Shown piece after piece: positions 1-8,162 of a stretch of 64,000 nucleotides of DNA. The DNA is from Kocuria sp. cx-455. GTDB lineage: Bacteria > Actinomycetota > Actinomycetes > Actinomycetales > Micrococcaceae. A program made the position numbers and the translations under genes. A model generated the notes under the pieces. The model was not told where the DNA came from, searched no databases, and saw only the letters and a program-made list of their open reading frames with translations. The DNA is taken from contig NZ_JACXBS010000005.1 in NCBI RefSeq assembly GCF_014698015.1, positions 248,001-312,000 on the forward strand. The letters run 5' to 3'. Numbering within the stretch: position 1 is the first letter of the stretch; the number at the start of each line of letters is the position of its first letter.

Positions 1-965
1 TCCATCACGGCGGCGGTGGTCAGGATCTTCTGGGTCGATCCCGGTTCCACGGCGTGCGTGACGGACCGGACGCCCAGATCTTCAGCATCCGCCTTTCCGG
101 GCACATTGGGATCGACCGTGGATGAATCCGCCATGGCGAGAACCTTGCCCGTCTTGATGTCCATCACCACGGCGCTGCCCCACTCGGCTTTGAGTTCCTT
201 AGCCCGCTCGGACACGGCCTGCTGCGCGAAATATTGGACGTCGCTGTCCACGGACAGTTGCACGTCCGCGCCGTCCTCGGCGGCTTGCAGTTCCTGTGGC
301 GCCACGGGAATCCGAACGCCGTCCCCGGAGATCTCGTACCGGCGTTCACCGTCCACTCCGCGCAATTGTTCGTCCTGCGTCTGTTCGATACCGCCAAGGG
401 CCTCGTTGTCCCCGCCCAGGAAGCCCACGATGGAACCACCCACCGCGCCATTGGGGTAGCTGCGTTGGAAGGTCGGCTGACCATAGACGTACGGCAGATT
501 GAGATCCTGAATTTTTCCGTATTGCTCGGGAGTCACGCCGCGGGCCACGTAGTTGAAGGTCTTGTCCCCGTCCAGAGCGTTCTTGACCTCGGTGTCCGGC
601 AAACTCAGGGCGTCGGCGATATCGTATACGGCCTGGGTGGGGGTTACTTGCTCGGTGGACTGATCGTCTTTGACGCGGGTGAACTCGGCCACCGCGGTCT
701 GATCCACCGTGATGTCGTAACGCTGCAGCGTTCTGGCCAGGATTTTACCGTTCGTGTCGCGGATGTCACCGCGCACCGCCGGGATGACTTCCGTCTGGGT
801 CCGGCTCTGCGCGGCGGCTTCCGCACGACCCGTGGGGTCCAACCCCTGCACCCAGAACAGCTTTCCCGCGACCACCAGAAGAAGCGCCAGCAGCAGGGCG
901 ATACCCACCTGTGCGCGCGTCCATCGGGGTCTCCGGGAGGCAGTTCTGGTTGCGGGTGATGACAC
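1..965 (-). CDS. ftsI: Peptidoglycan D,D-transpeptidase FtsI (PBP), 3' end cut by window edge
   Basis: Septal class B penicillin-binding protein that cross-links peptidoglycan at the division site. The visible 321 codons start at a GTG (963-965) with a GAGG Shine-Dalgarno just upstream. A short basic N-terminus is followed by one membrane segment at about residues 19-38, then the PBP dimerisation region. The active-site SxxK motif reads S-T-Q-K at 27-38, inside the usual EPGS context, so the catalytic domain has only just begun when the sequence runs out. It lies 89 bp downstream of the ftsL-like gene on the same strand, matching the dcw gene order of Actinobacteria. The SxN and KTG motifs fall outside the window, so an intact enzyme is assumed and not seen. 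Confidence 0.93.
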   Translation of the reverse strand, partial: MSSPATRTASRRPRWTRAQVGIALLLALLLVVAGKLFWVQGLDPTGRAEAAAQSRTQTEVIPAVRGDIRDTNGKILARTLQRYDITVDQTAVAEFTRVKDDQSTEQVTPTQAVYDIADALSLPDTEVKNALDGDKTFNYVARGVTPEQYGKIQDLNLPYVYGQPTFQRSYPNGAVGGSIVGFLGGDNEALGGIEQTQDEQLRGVDGERRYEISGDGVRIPVAPQELQAAEDGADVQLSVDSDVQYFAQQAVSERAKELKAEWGSAVVMDIKTGKVLAMADSSTVDPNVPGKADAEDLGVRSVTHAVEPGSTQKILTTAAVM

Positions 966-1054
966 AGTGAATCCTCAATTCTTAGGGTCAGAGAAGTGGG
1001 CTACCTCCGAAGGTCCGGCCGTGTTCCGGCACCGTTGCCGGAACCGCACGAAGT

Positions 1055-1681
1055 TTACTGTCCGGGTTCACGCTGCGCAGGTGCCGGGATGGAGCCCCCG
1101 TTGAGGTTCTCCTTTTGCTCGGCCTCCTGTTGAGCCTTGCGATCGGCGGCCTTTTTGTCCGCCTCTGCTTTGGCGCGCTTTTCCGCGCGTTCCTCGGCGG
1201 CCACGCGTGCGCTCTCCGCGGCTTCGGATCCCTTCATCTCCGCCGGGGGCACCAGAATGTCCTGGGCCTCACCCTTTTCGGCCACCCCCGACGCCGCGGC
1301 AACGGCCCCGCTGCTCAGCTCAACCGTTCCGACGTCCTTGGCCTGAACCATTCCCAGATCGTTGGCGCGCGCGGCCAGGTTCTGGGGGGCGGCGTTGGCC
1401 TCGATGTCCTGGGTCAGGGCTTCGTTCTCCTGGGAAAGTGCCCGTTCCTGGATGGTGAGTTCCGTGAGGCGATACTGCCCCGAGGAGATCTGGATATTGA
1501 GGAACAAGATGCCCATGAGCGCCGCGGCCAGCGCCAGGGCGCACATCACCACGGTCGACACGCGGCTGCGGCGAACTTCACGCTGCGGCACCACCGACAA
1601 CGGGGTGCGCGGTTGCGGCGAGTGTTCTTCTCCCCCGGGGGTCGATGGGGGCGCCGGTCGTGTCATAGCCGCGCTGCTCAT
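1055..1681 (-). CDS. ftsL: FtsL-like septum protein with long Ala/Glu/Lys tail
   Basis: Small bitopic division protein in the position of ftsL, between rsmH and ftsI. It has 208 residues: a proline-rich cytoplasmic N-terminus, one membrane span at about 43-65 ([20 protein letters not shown]), a short periplasmic coiled-coil-like stretch (about 75-110), and then a tail from about 140 rich in A, E, K and R. FtsL proteins are commonly nearer 100-130 residues, so the tail is an extension. Its ATG overlaps the rsmH stop by 4 bp (ATGA), implying translational coupling. FtsL normally works with FtsB/FtsQ to activate FtsWI. The assignment rests on position and topology, because FtsL sequences are poorly conserved. 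Confidence 0.8.
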   Translation of the reverse strand: MSSAAMTRPAPPSTPGGEEHSPQPRTPLSVVPQREVRRSRVSTVVMCALALAAALMGILFLNIQISSGQYRLTELTIQERALSQENEALTQDIEANAAPQNLAARANDLGMVQAKDVGTVELSSGAVAAASGVAEKGEAQDILVPPAEMKGSEAAESARVAAEERAEKRAKAEADKKAADRKAQQEAEQKENLNGGSIPAPAQREPGQ

Positions 1682-2661
1682 CGTGTTCTCCCTGACTTCA
1701 TGGTGGTGCGTACTTTCTCGACGGCCCGCAACCGAGCGGAAGCAGCTCGGGGGTTGGTTGCGGTTTCCTCTTCGGTGGGCCTCTCAGCCCCTCGAGTCAA
1801 GACCTTGAGCGTGGGCTGGTGCTCCGGCAGCTCGACGGGAAATCCCTTGGGTGCCGAGGACCGCGCGCCACGCGCGAATTCCTGCTTCACAATTTTGTCC
1901 TCAAGCGAGTGGTAACTCATGGCGACGACACGCCCGCCAACCCTCAGAGTTTCCAACGCGGCAGGAATGGCACGAGACAGAACATCAAGTTCTTCATTGA
2001 CTTCAATGCGCAGTGCTTGAAACGTCTGCTTTGCCGGGTGGCCCTTCTTGTGCTGAACGCTCATGGGGACAGCGCTCTTCACCACTTCCACGAGCTCGCC
2101 CGTGGTCGTGAGCGGTTTCACCGCGCGCGCCGCCACAATGGCTCGCGCGATCCGCGGGGCAAAGCGCTCCTCACCCCAATTGCGCAAGATATCGCGCAAC
2201 TGGTCTTCCTCGTACTCGTTGACCACGGTTTCCGCCGTGAAGTCCGCCTGCGAGTTCATACGCATGTCCAGGGGCGCGTCGAATGAATACGCGAAACCCC
2301 GTTCGCGCTCGTCCAATTGCAGAGACGACACACCCAGGTCGAACAGCACCCCGTCCACCGTCTCGACTCCGGCGACCGCAGCGGCGTCAGCAACGTTGTC
2401 ATAGGTGGTGTGGATGCTCAGGAAGCGATCCCCGAACCGCGCCAGGCGTTCTCCCGCCAATTCCAGTGCTTGCGGATCTCGGTCGATACCCACCACGGTG
2501 AGGTGGGGGAAACGTTCGAGCATGGCCTCCGTGTGGCCGCCCATTCCCAGGGTGGCATCCAGGGCGATGGGTGAAGCAGTGTCGAAACCGGGAGCGAGGA
2601 GGTCCAGACAGCGATCGAGCAGCACCGGTACGTGGCGCTGCTCAGCTGGTGTGTCCTGCAT
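1678..2661 (-). CDS. rsmH: 16S rRNA (cytosine(1402)-N(4))-methyltransferase RsmH
   Basis: SAM-dependent methyltransferase (MraW) that N4-methylates C1402 of 16S rRNA in the decoding centre. The 327-residue length is typical. The N-terminus [14 protein letters not shown] is characteristic, and the SAM-binding motif [14 protein letters not shown] sits near residue 40. [11 protein letters not shown], near 108, is another family signature, and the C-terminus contains [13 protein letters not shown]. The ATG is preceded by AGGAG. It follows mraZ after 198 bp and overlaps the ftsL-like gene, as in the standard dcw cluster. Confidence 0.97.
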   Translation of the reverse strand: MQDTPAEQRHVPVLLDRCLDLLAPGFDTASPIALDATLGMGGHTEAMLERFPHLTVVGIDRDPQALELAGERLARFGDRFLSIHTTYDNVADAAAVAGVETVDGVLFDLGVSSLQLDERERGFAYSFDAPLDMRMNSQADFTAETVVNEYEEDQLRDILRNWGEERFAPRIARAIVAARAVKPLTTTGELVEVVKSAVPMSVQHKKGHPAKQTFQALRIEVNEELDVLSRAIPAALETLRVGGRVVAMSYHSLEDKIVKQEFARGARSSAPKGFPVELPEHQPTLKVLTRGAERPTEEETATNPRAASARLRAVEKVRTTMKSGRTR

Positions 2662-2859
2662 CCGGGCTCCTGATCTGTTTCGGGTTCAGCCCTGGTCGCT
2701 GTCACCCGCGTGATTGACGATGTGTGGTCTTTCGCGGTCCGGCTACCAGATCCCCCTCCGCCACTCGTCACTCGAATCCGGCCTGACTCGGGGGAAGTCG
2801 AGTCAGGACGGTGACGTGGGCGGCTGGAGATCTCGTATCCGGTGCGCGCTGCGGTGCAA

Positions 2860-3291
2860 TCAGAACAATCCGGGGATCACCTCTTCTTCTGTGTCCGAGA
2901 ACGCTGCCTCCTTCTCCTCCAGGTACTGCTGCCATGCCTGCGCATCCCAGATCTCTGCACGACTCCCCGCACCGATCACGGCGAGTTCCTTTCCGAGCCC
3001 GGCGTAGGTGCGCAGTGACGCGGGAATGGTCACGCGGCCTTGTTTGTCCGGTACCTCATCCGAAGCGCCGGACAGAAAAACGCGAATGTAGTCCCGTGCC
3101 TGCTTGGACGACAACGGCGCCGCTCGCATTTGTTCGTGCACCCGGGTGAACTCCCGCTCACTGAACACATACAGGCAGCGTTCCTGCCCGCGGGTCAGTA
3201 CGAGTCCGTCCGCCAGTTCAGCCCGAAACTTGGCCGGGAGGATCAACCGGGCCTTCTCATCGAGGCGCGGCGAATATGTTCCGAGAAACAT
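2860..3291 (-). CDS. mraZ: Transcriptional regulator MraZ
   Basis: DNA-binding protein that autoregulates the division and cell wall cluster. The 143-residue product has the two expected SpoVT/AbrB-type halves: DEKARLILP near residue 13 and DKQGRVTIP near residue 83. I chose the ATG at 3291 ([13 protein letters not shown]), because family members start this way; a GTG two codons upstream (3297) is also open. It is the first gene of the minus-strand run to rsmH, ftsL and ftsI. Three 10-bp-spaced GTGGAG boxes lie just upstream and probably form its operator. Confidence 0.96.
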   Translation of the reverse strand: MFLGTYSPRLDEKARLILPAKFRAELADGLVLTRGQERCLYVFSEREFTRVHEQMRAAPLSSKQARDYIRVFLSGASDEVPDKQGRVTIPASLRTYAGLGKELAVIGAGSRAEIWDAQAWQQYLEEKEAAFSDTEEEVIPGLF

Positions 3292-3342
3292 CTTCACCGC
3301 CTCGATTCAGGGGTCCAGCCGCACCCTCGCTCCTCTATCGCG

Positions 3343-3374
3343 CTCCACTTTACTCCACTTGCCTCCACCGTCAA
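3343..3374 (-). promoter_or_regulatory. mraZ promoter with three GTGGAG MraZ boxes
   Basis: Read on the minus strand, GTGGAG occurs three times at exact 10-bp intervals (3363-3368, 3353-3358, 3343-3348). This is the regular spacing known for MraZ operators upstream of mraZ in other bacteria. A TTGACG -35 (3369-3374) and TAAAGT -10 (3347-3352) with a 16-bp spacer overlap the boxes, so bound MraZ would block RNA polymerase. The boxes and spacing are seen directly; the promoter call is inference. Confidence 0.75.
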
Positions 3375-3436
3375 CGCACCCGCGCCCCTCCCGGCGTGCC
3401 AAGGGTGGCGGAGTGTCACCGGGCAGATTTCGGGCA

Positions 3437-3468
3437 AAGAAAAACTCCTCAGTCATGGACTGAGGAGT
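3437..3468 (-). terminator. Intrinsic terminator after the DUF3040 gene
   Basis: On the minus strand ACTCCTCAGTC and GACTGAGGAGT form a perfect 11-bp stem with a 3-base loop, followed by TTTTCTTT. It lies 34 bp after the stop of the DUF3040 gene and upstream of the mraZ promoter, so it insulates the division cluster. Confidence 0.9.
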
Positions 3469-3501
3469 CGAAAGAGGAGTTGGTGGGAGGAAAGTGGAGG
3501 G

Positions 3502-3888
3502 TTAGTTTTCCCCGCCCTGGTTACGCTGGTCCCACTTCTGCTCGAGGTTGCGCAGGAAGCCGGACGAGGACTTGGTGCTGCCACCGCGCTTGGGTCCGGC
3601 GGATGTGGAACTTCCCAGGCTTCCCCCGGCCGGGATGAAGGCCACGTACACACCCACGCCCATGATGATGAATCCCAGGACACCCAGAATGATCAAGTTC
3701 GCGACCACGCCCGCCAGGACGACACCCAGACCGACCACAGCAATCACCACGCCCAGCACCACGTTGCGCTTGGACCCCCGCCCGCGCGTGGGCTCGGGCT
3801 GCATGGTGGACGCAAAACGCGGATCATCTTGGTGCAGTTGCTTCTCAAGCTGCGCCAGAAGCTGCTGTTCGTGCTCGGAAAGGGGCAC
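3502..3888 (-). CDS. DUF3040 domain membrane protein
   Basis: Small membrane protein of unknown role, 128 residues. It begins MPLSEHEQQLLAQLEKQL, the hallmark of the actinobacterial DUF3040 family. Two hydrophobic segments follow at about 42-63 and 65-88 (NVVLGVVIAVVGLGVV and LGVLGFIIMGVGVYV), then a hydrophilic Ser/Gly/Lys-rich tail. The GTG start has an AGGAGG Shine-Dalgarno. In M. tuberculosis the comparable gene (Rv2169c, from memory) is also near mraZ. It ends at its own strong terminator, so it is probably monocistronic. Confidence 0.85.
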   Translation of the reverse strand: MPLSEHEQQLLAQLEKQLHQDDPRFASTMQPEPTRGRGSKRNVVLGVVIAVVGLGVVLAGVVANLIILGVLGFIIMGVGVYVAFIPAGGSLGSSTSAGPKRGGSTKSSSGFLRNLEQKWDQRNQGGEN

Positions 3889-3938
3889 GTTTCCTCCTGA
3901 GTGTTGAAGTGAAGATGACCGCTAAACCCGGATAATCA

Positions 3939-5207
3939 TCACGTGTCATCAAGGATATCCTTTGCGGCCTGGTTTGGCACGGCAGGATCCAGGAGTTTGG
4001 CCGGGCGAAGCACTCCCGGACCGAACCTGTGATGAACCCGGTCCATGGCTTGCTCGGCTGCCCCCCATTCCTCCTCGCGACCGTCCAGACTGAGCTGCAG
4101 TGCGTCAGCGGATGCCGCCAATTTTTCAGCGCGAACTCCCAGCAACCTGATGGATTGTTTCCGTGGCCCCAGGTGGTCCAGCAGGGCGGCGGACTCCGTG
4201 TACAGATCGTGGGCCGACGTGATGGGGTGACTCAGGGTCCGCGAGCGCGAGACGGTGGAGAAGTCGGCGTACCGCAGTTTCAAACCCACGCGTTGCGCGC
4301 GCAGCCCGTGCCTACGCAACCGAGCCGCGGTGTCATGGGACAGTCCCAGGAGTACCCGTTTGAGCTGGGCGGTGTCGGATATGTCGCGGTCGAAAGTGCG
4401 TTCCGCCCCCAGGCTCTTTTCCTCGCGCACGGGCGTCACCGCGCGCGGGTCGTGGCCAATGGCCAATTGATGCAGATGGTGGCCCGCGGCGTCTCCCACG
4501 AGTGACCGGAGGCGGGTGACGGGGGTGGCTGCGATGTCCCCCACCGTGGTCAGCCCGGCGCCTTGCAGAACGGCGGCCGTTCGCTTGCCCACTCCCCACA
4601 GTGCGGTGACGGGCAGCTGGGCCAGAAACGCCAGGGTGCGGTGCGGTTCCACGATCAGCAGGCCGTTCGGCTTGCAATGGGCGGACGCAATTTTGGCGAC
4701 CGTCTTGTTCTCCGCCACGCCCACTGAGGCGGTGAGTCCCGTGCGGTGCTCGATCTCCGCGCAAATTCGCCTGGCGATCACGGCAGGCGGTCCGAGTCGA
4801 CGGATTGCCCCGGAAACGTCCAAGAAGGCCTCGTCCACGCTGAGCTGCTCAACGCGGTCGGTGATGTCACGGAACATGGCCATGACGAGCCCCGAGTAAT
4901 GCGTGTAATCCTCCCGGTGGGGCTCCAGCACCACGGCGTGCGGACATGCCGCACGGGCCTGGACAAGAGGCATGGCGGAATTCACACCGAATTTCCGTGC
5001 CTCGTACGAGGCGGACAGCACCACCGACCGCGGGCCCAGGCCCGCCACGATCACAGGCTTACCCCGGTGCTGGGGTGTCCGCAGGAGTTCCACACCCACG
5101 TAGAACATGTCCATGTCCACGTGCAGGATGGCGCAGCGGCGGTACCTGTCCAGTTGCTCCGGGGACGGGCCTCGCGGGGGCCGCGTGGAACGTTGTGACT
5201 CGCCCAT
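3939..5207 (-). CDS. dinB: DNA polymerase IV (Y family)
   Basis: Low-fidelity translesion polymerase. Y-family signatures are visible: ILHVDMDMFYVGVELL (metal-binding DMDxFY), YEARKFGVNSAMP, SVDEAFLDVSG (catalytic SVDEAF), and ASVGVAENKTVAKIAS. A helix-hairpin-helix region (LWGVGKRTAAVLQGAGL) and a little-finger domain follow. I chose the ATG at 5207 (MGESQRS), preceded by GGGGAGGG, giving 422 residues; the frame stays open to 5378, but that N-terminal part has no family resemblance. It diverges from the polyprenyl synthase gene. No SOS box was identified. Confidence 0.92.
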   Translation of the reverse strand: MGESQRSTRPPRGPSPEQLDRYRRCAILHVDMDMFYVGVELLRTPQHRGKPVIVAGLGPRSVVLSASYEARKFGVNSAMPLVQARAACPHAVVLEPHREDYTHYSGLVMAMFRDITDRVEQLSVDEAFLDVSGAIRRLGPPAVIARRICAEIEHRTGLTASVGVAENKTVAKIASAHCKPNGLLIVEPHRTLAFLAQLPVTALWGVGKRTAAVLQGAGLTTVGDIAATPVTRLRSLVGDAAGHHLHQLAIGHDPRAVTPVREEKSLGAERTFDRDISDTAQLKRVLLGLSHDTAARLRRHGLRAQRVGLKLRYADFSTVSRSRTLSHPITSAHDLYTESAALLDHLGPRKQSIRLLGVRAEKLAASADALQLSLDGREEEWGAAEQAMDRVHHRFGPGVLRPAKLLDPAVPNQAAKDILDDT

Positions 5208-5392
5208 TGACTCTGCCCTCCCCGTGATCATGGCGGCGATGAACCGCTTTCTCGCCTGCCGAGATGCCCCCAGCCTATGCATCGGCTCAGACACGCAGAA
5301 ACCCCGGGGGCGCCCCGCTAGGCTGGGGTGGTGCTCCGCGCTCATGGCCGGGGCAGCCATCCCTAGATCACAGGACAAGAGGTGCCCGCTGT

Positions 5393-6505
5393 ATGACCGA
5401 GACGCCAGAACCCGCAGCCGCAGCAGGCGCCGAGGACGCCCGGTTTATGCGGGCCCTCACCGATCAGCTGGCGGAGTTCTTCTCGGTGGAGCGCCAGCGG
5501 GTTGTGCAGATATCCCCGGACGCCCCGCAACTGGTGGAATCCATTGCGCGTCTCACCTCCGGTGGCAAACGACTGCGCGCTCGACTGTGTTACTGGGGCT
5601 GGCGCGCGGCCGGCGGCGGGATCTTGACGCCGGCCATTGTGCAGGCGGCCGCCGCGTTGGAGTTGTTCCAATCCGCAGCGCTCATCCACGACGACATCCT
5701 GGATCGCTCCGACACCCGACGGGGACAGCCCAGTGTGCACCGGGAGTTCGAACGGGTGCACACCCAACAGGGCTGGCGTGATGACGCCGCGCACTTCGGT
5801 GTCGGTGCCGCGGTGTTGACCGGGGACATGAGTTTGGCCTTCTCCGAGCAAGTGTTCGCTCAGGCCTGCGCGCAGCTACCACGCGACGACGAGCGTTCGG
5901 CCCGAGCCATCTTCGACACCATGCGCACCGAGGTCATGGTGGGGCAGTATCTGGACGTCCACGCCGAGGTCGCTCCCGCGCCGGACGATCCGGACGAGCA
6001 ACTGGCTCGTGCCCTGGCCGTGCTGCGCTACAAGTCGGCCAAGTACTCTGTCGAACACCCCGTGCGCATCGGCGCCGCACTGGCCGGAGCGGACGAGCGG
6101 TTCGTGGCCCACTGCTCGTCCTTCGCGCTGCCCGTGGGAGAGGCATTCCAGTTACGAGACGACGTCCTGGGAGTTTTCGGTGATCCGGATACCACCGGCA
6201 AACCCGCCGGTGACGACATCAGGGAGGGCAAACGCACCGCGCTGGTCGCCCTGTGCGCCAGAGGAGCCTCCCGGGAAGCGATCGAGTGGTTGGATTCCGC
6301 CCTGGGCCGCGCCGATCTCAGCGAGGCAGAAGTGAGCCGAGCCCGCGCCCTCATGACCGACAGCGGGGCGCTGGGACACACCGAAGCCCTGATCAGTGAC
6401 CTCGTGGCCACGGCCGAGCAACAGCTCGCAACGCTACCCACGCATGACGTGGCCCGCGCCGGGCTGCGCGCACTCGCGGACGCCGCGGTGCGGCGCAGCC
6501 GATAG
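5393..6505 (+). CDS. Polyprenyl (trans-isoprenyl) diphosphate synthase, IdsA-like
   Basis: Condenses isopentenyl diphosphate with allylic diphosphates to build prenyl chains for carotenoids, quinones or polyprenyl carriers. The 370-residue protein has the chain-length region SGGKRLRARL, the first Asp-rich motif ALIHDDILDRSD near residue 97, and the second Asp-rich region LRDDVLGVFGD near 255. The start ATG at 5393 has GAGG about 10 bases upstream. The position next to the Rv2175c-like gene mirrors idsA2 (Rv2173) in M. tuberculosis. It ends 2 bp from the convergent neighbour. The product chain length (C15, C20 or longer) cannot be read with confidence. Confidence 0.9.
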   Translation: MTETPEPAAAAGAEDARFMRALTDQLAEFFSVERQRVVQISPDAPQLVESIARLTSGGKRLRARLCYWGWRAAGGGILTPAIVQAAAALELFQSAALIHDDILDRSDTRRGQPSVHREFERVHTQQGWRDDAAHFGVGAAVLTGDMSLAFSEQVFAQACAQLPRDDERSARAIFDTMRTEVMVGQYLDVHAEVAPAPDDPDEQLARALAVLRYKSAKYSVEHPVRIGAALAGADERFVAHCSSFALPVGEAFQLRDDVLGVFGDPDTTGKPAGDDIREGKRTALVALCARGASREAIEWLDSALGRADLSEAEVSRARALMTDSGALGHTEALISDLVATAEQQLATLPTHDVARAGLRALADAAVRRSR

Positions 6506-6507
6506 GG

Positions 6508-6930
6508 CTACCAGCCCAGAGCCTGCGCCCGACGTCGAACCTCGGTCTTGCGGCCCTCACGCAACGCGTCCACCGGACGGCCCGGGAGGGACTCGTCTTC
6601 GGTGAAGAGCCAGCGAATGGCCTCCGCATCCGTGTAGCGGGCGTCGCGCAGCACCGAAATGGTGCCCTTGAGCGCATTGAGCGGCTCACCTCCCACCATG
6701 AACTCCGCGGGAACCACGCGGACGCCGTCGGAGGGGCGGCGGACCTCCAAGAACTCTCCCTGGTCCATCATGCGGTGCACCTTGGTGATCTGGATGTCCA
6801 GGGCCTGGGCGATATCGGGCAGATACGTCCACTCCCCCACCAAGGAATCAAGTTCGGCAAAGGTTTCGGCACTGATCTCGGATGAATGATTCACGGACAA
6901 TACTTTGCCACGGTTGGTGGTCAGGTTCAT
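6508..6930 (-). CDS. Rv2175c-family DNA-binding protein (PknL substrate homologue)
   Basis: Winged-helix DNA-binding protein related to M. tuberculosis Rv2175c, which is phosphorylated by the PknL kinase. The C-terminus GRPVDALREGRKTEVRRRAQ corresponds closely to the Rv2175c ending, and YLPDIAQALDIQITKVHRMM near residue 35 fits the helix-turn-helix. Chosen start ATG 6930 (MNLTTNRGK) gives 140 residues, with no clear Shine-Dalgarno; a GTG at 6894 is an alternative. It diverges from the LysM gene, with the PknL-like kinase just beyond, so the kinase-substrate pairing is kept but interrupted by one gene. Confidence 0.85.
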   Translation of the reverse strand: MNLTTNRGKVLSVNHSSEISAETFAELDSLVGEWTYLPDIAQALDIQITKVHRMMDQGEFLEVRRPSDGVRVVPAEFMVGGEPLNALKGTISVLRDARYTDAEAIRWLFTEDESLPGRPVDALREGRKTEVRRRAQALGW

Positions 6931-6964
6931 GTCTTCAACTCGTCCGGCCAGGTCAGGTACGCTG

Positions 6965-6977
6965 GTGACGCCGTCAC
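6965..6977. promoter_or_regulatory. 13-bp palindrome between Rv2175c-like and LysM genes
   Basis: GTGACG-C-CGTCAC is a perfect inverted repeat with a one-base centre, in the 107-bp divergent promoter region. It may be an operator for either gene. No regulator is known from this window to bind it; the Rv2175c homologue itself is one candidate. Confidence 0.35.
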
Positions 6978-7037
6978 GGCTCCCGCGAGTCGGTGGCCTT
7001 CCCCCCTCACCCTCGTACTTAGGCAGGAAGCACGAAC

Positions 7038-8162
7038 ATGCCGGTTGAGCCACCCGAACATCGCCCGTCCGCCCGGTCCACGTGGGCGCGCAGGGCCACC
7101 AAGGGCTCCGCGGTCACCGCGCTGGCCGCTCTGTCCGCCGTCGGCTCCCTGGGTGTGGCCCACGCGCAATCGCCGGCGCCACCTGAGAACAAGGCCGCCT
7201 CCCAGCATGCTCATGCGCCGGGCGAGATCACCGTGGCCCCGGGCGACTCCGTGTGGTCCCTGGCCACCAAGCATGGCGTGACGGTCACCGACCTCATGAA
7301 GGCCAACAAGATCCCGGCTCACGCCATGGTGCGCCCGGGGGATCGCCTCACGGTCCCCGGTCGGCCTCAAGAACACACCCAGGACGAGCCCGCCGGGACA
7401 ACCACGCCCCAGCCCCCGAGCGCGCACCACACGGTTGCCCCCGGGGACACCGTGTGGGACCTTGCCGACCAACACGGGATCAGCGTGGCTGAGTTGCAGC
7501 GCGCGAACGACCTCGATGCCTCCTCGTTGCTGCGCCCGGGGCGCACGCTCACCATCCCCGGCTCCCAGGCCGCGTCCAAGGCCGCCGACACCGCTCAGCC
7601 GCCCGCCGCGGCGTCGGCGCCCGAACCCGCGCCCAAGACCAAGGCGCCGGAGGCACCGAAGGCCGCACCCGAACCCGCCGTGGACAACACGTTCGCCGGC
7701 AGGACCTATCCCCGGCACGTGGTGGATTCGGCGAACAAACACCACGCCGAGTTGCAGAAACGGGACCTGCCGTCCCAGGAGGCCATGCAATCCCTGGTCC
7801 GCGAGACCGCTGAGTCAATGGGCGTGGAACCCACGTTGGCGCTGGCTCATGCCGCTCAGGAATCCGGTTTCCAGCAGGGTGTGGTCTCCCCCGCGGATGC
7901 CGTGGGAACCATGCAGGTCATCCCGTCCGCGGGAGAGTGGGCGTCCCAGCTGGTGGGTCGCGACCTGGACCTGTTGGACGCCCGCGACAACGTCACCGCC
8001 GGTGTGGCCATCATCAAGGAGCTCCAGGACAAGACGCCGTCCAAGGAGATGGGGATCGCCGCGTATTACCAGGGTCTGCACGGCGTGAAGACCTATGGTT
8101 TGTTCTCGGACACCAAGGACTACGTACGAGCGGTTTCCGCGCAGGAAAAGCGATTTGACTGA
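7038..8162 (+). CDS. Secreted LysM-LysM-lytic transglycosylase protein
   Basis: Predicted cell-wall hydrolase of 374 residues. An N-terminal signal/membrane segment (AVTALAALSAVGSLGVAHAQ, about 22-41) is followed by two LysM peptidoglycan-binding domains at about 57-107 (VAPGDSVWSLATKHGV) and 131-175 (VAPGDTVWDLADQHGI), an Ala/Pro linker, and a C-terminal SLT-type transglycosylase domain from about 240 with the catalytic Glu in HAAQESGF. The ATG has an AGGAAG Shine-Dalgarno. The stop overlaps the start of the PASTA kinase gene, so wall remodelling and wall sensing are translated together. Confidence 0.9.
   Translation: MPVEPPEHRPSARSTWARRATKGSAVTALAALSAVGSLGVAHAQSPAPPENKAASQHAHAPGEITVAPGDSVWSLATKHGVTVTDLMKANKIPAHAMVRPGDRLTVPGRPQEHTQDEPAGTTTPQPPSAHHTVAPGDTVWDLADQHGISVAELQRANDLDASSLLRPGRTLTIPGSQAASKAADTAQPPAAASAPEPAPKTKAPEAPKAAPEPAVDNTFAGRTYPRHVVDSANKHHAELQKRDLPSQEAMQSLVRETAESMGVEPTLALAHAAQESGFQQGVVSPADAVGTMQVIPSAGEWASQLVGRDLDLLDARDNVTAGVAIIKELQDKTPSKEMGIAAYYQGLHGVKTYGLFSDTKDYVRAVSAQEKRFD

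Noticed and set aside
6931-7037. c-di-AMP (ydaO-type) riboswitch upstream of the LysM gene
   Set aside because: Such switches often precede wall hydrolase genes, but the leader is only 107 bp and lacks the conserved ydaO core sequences.
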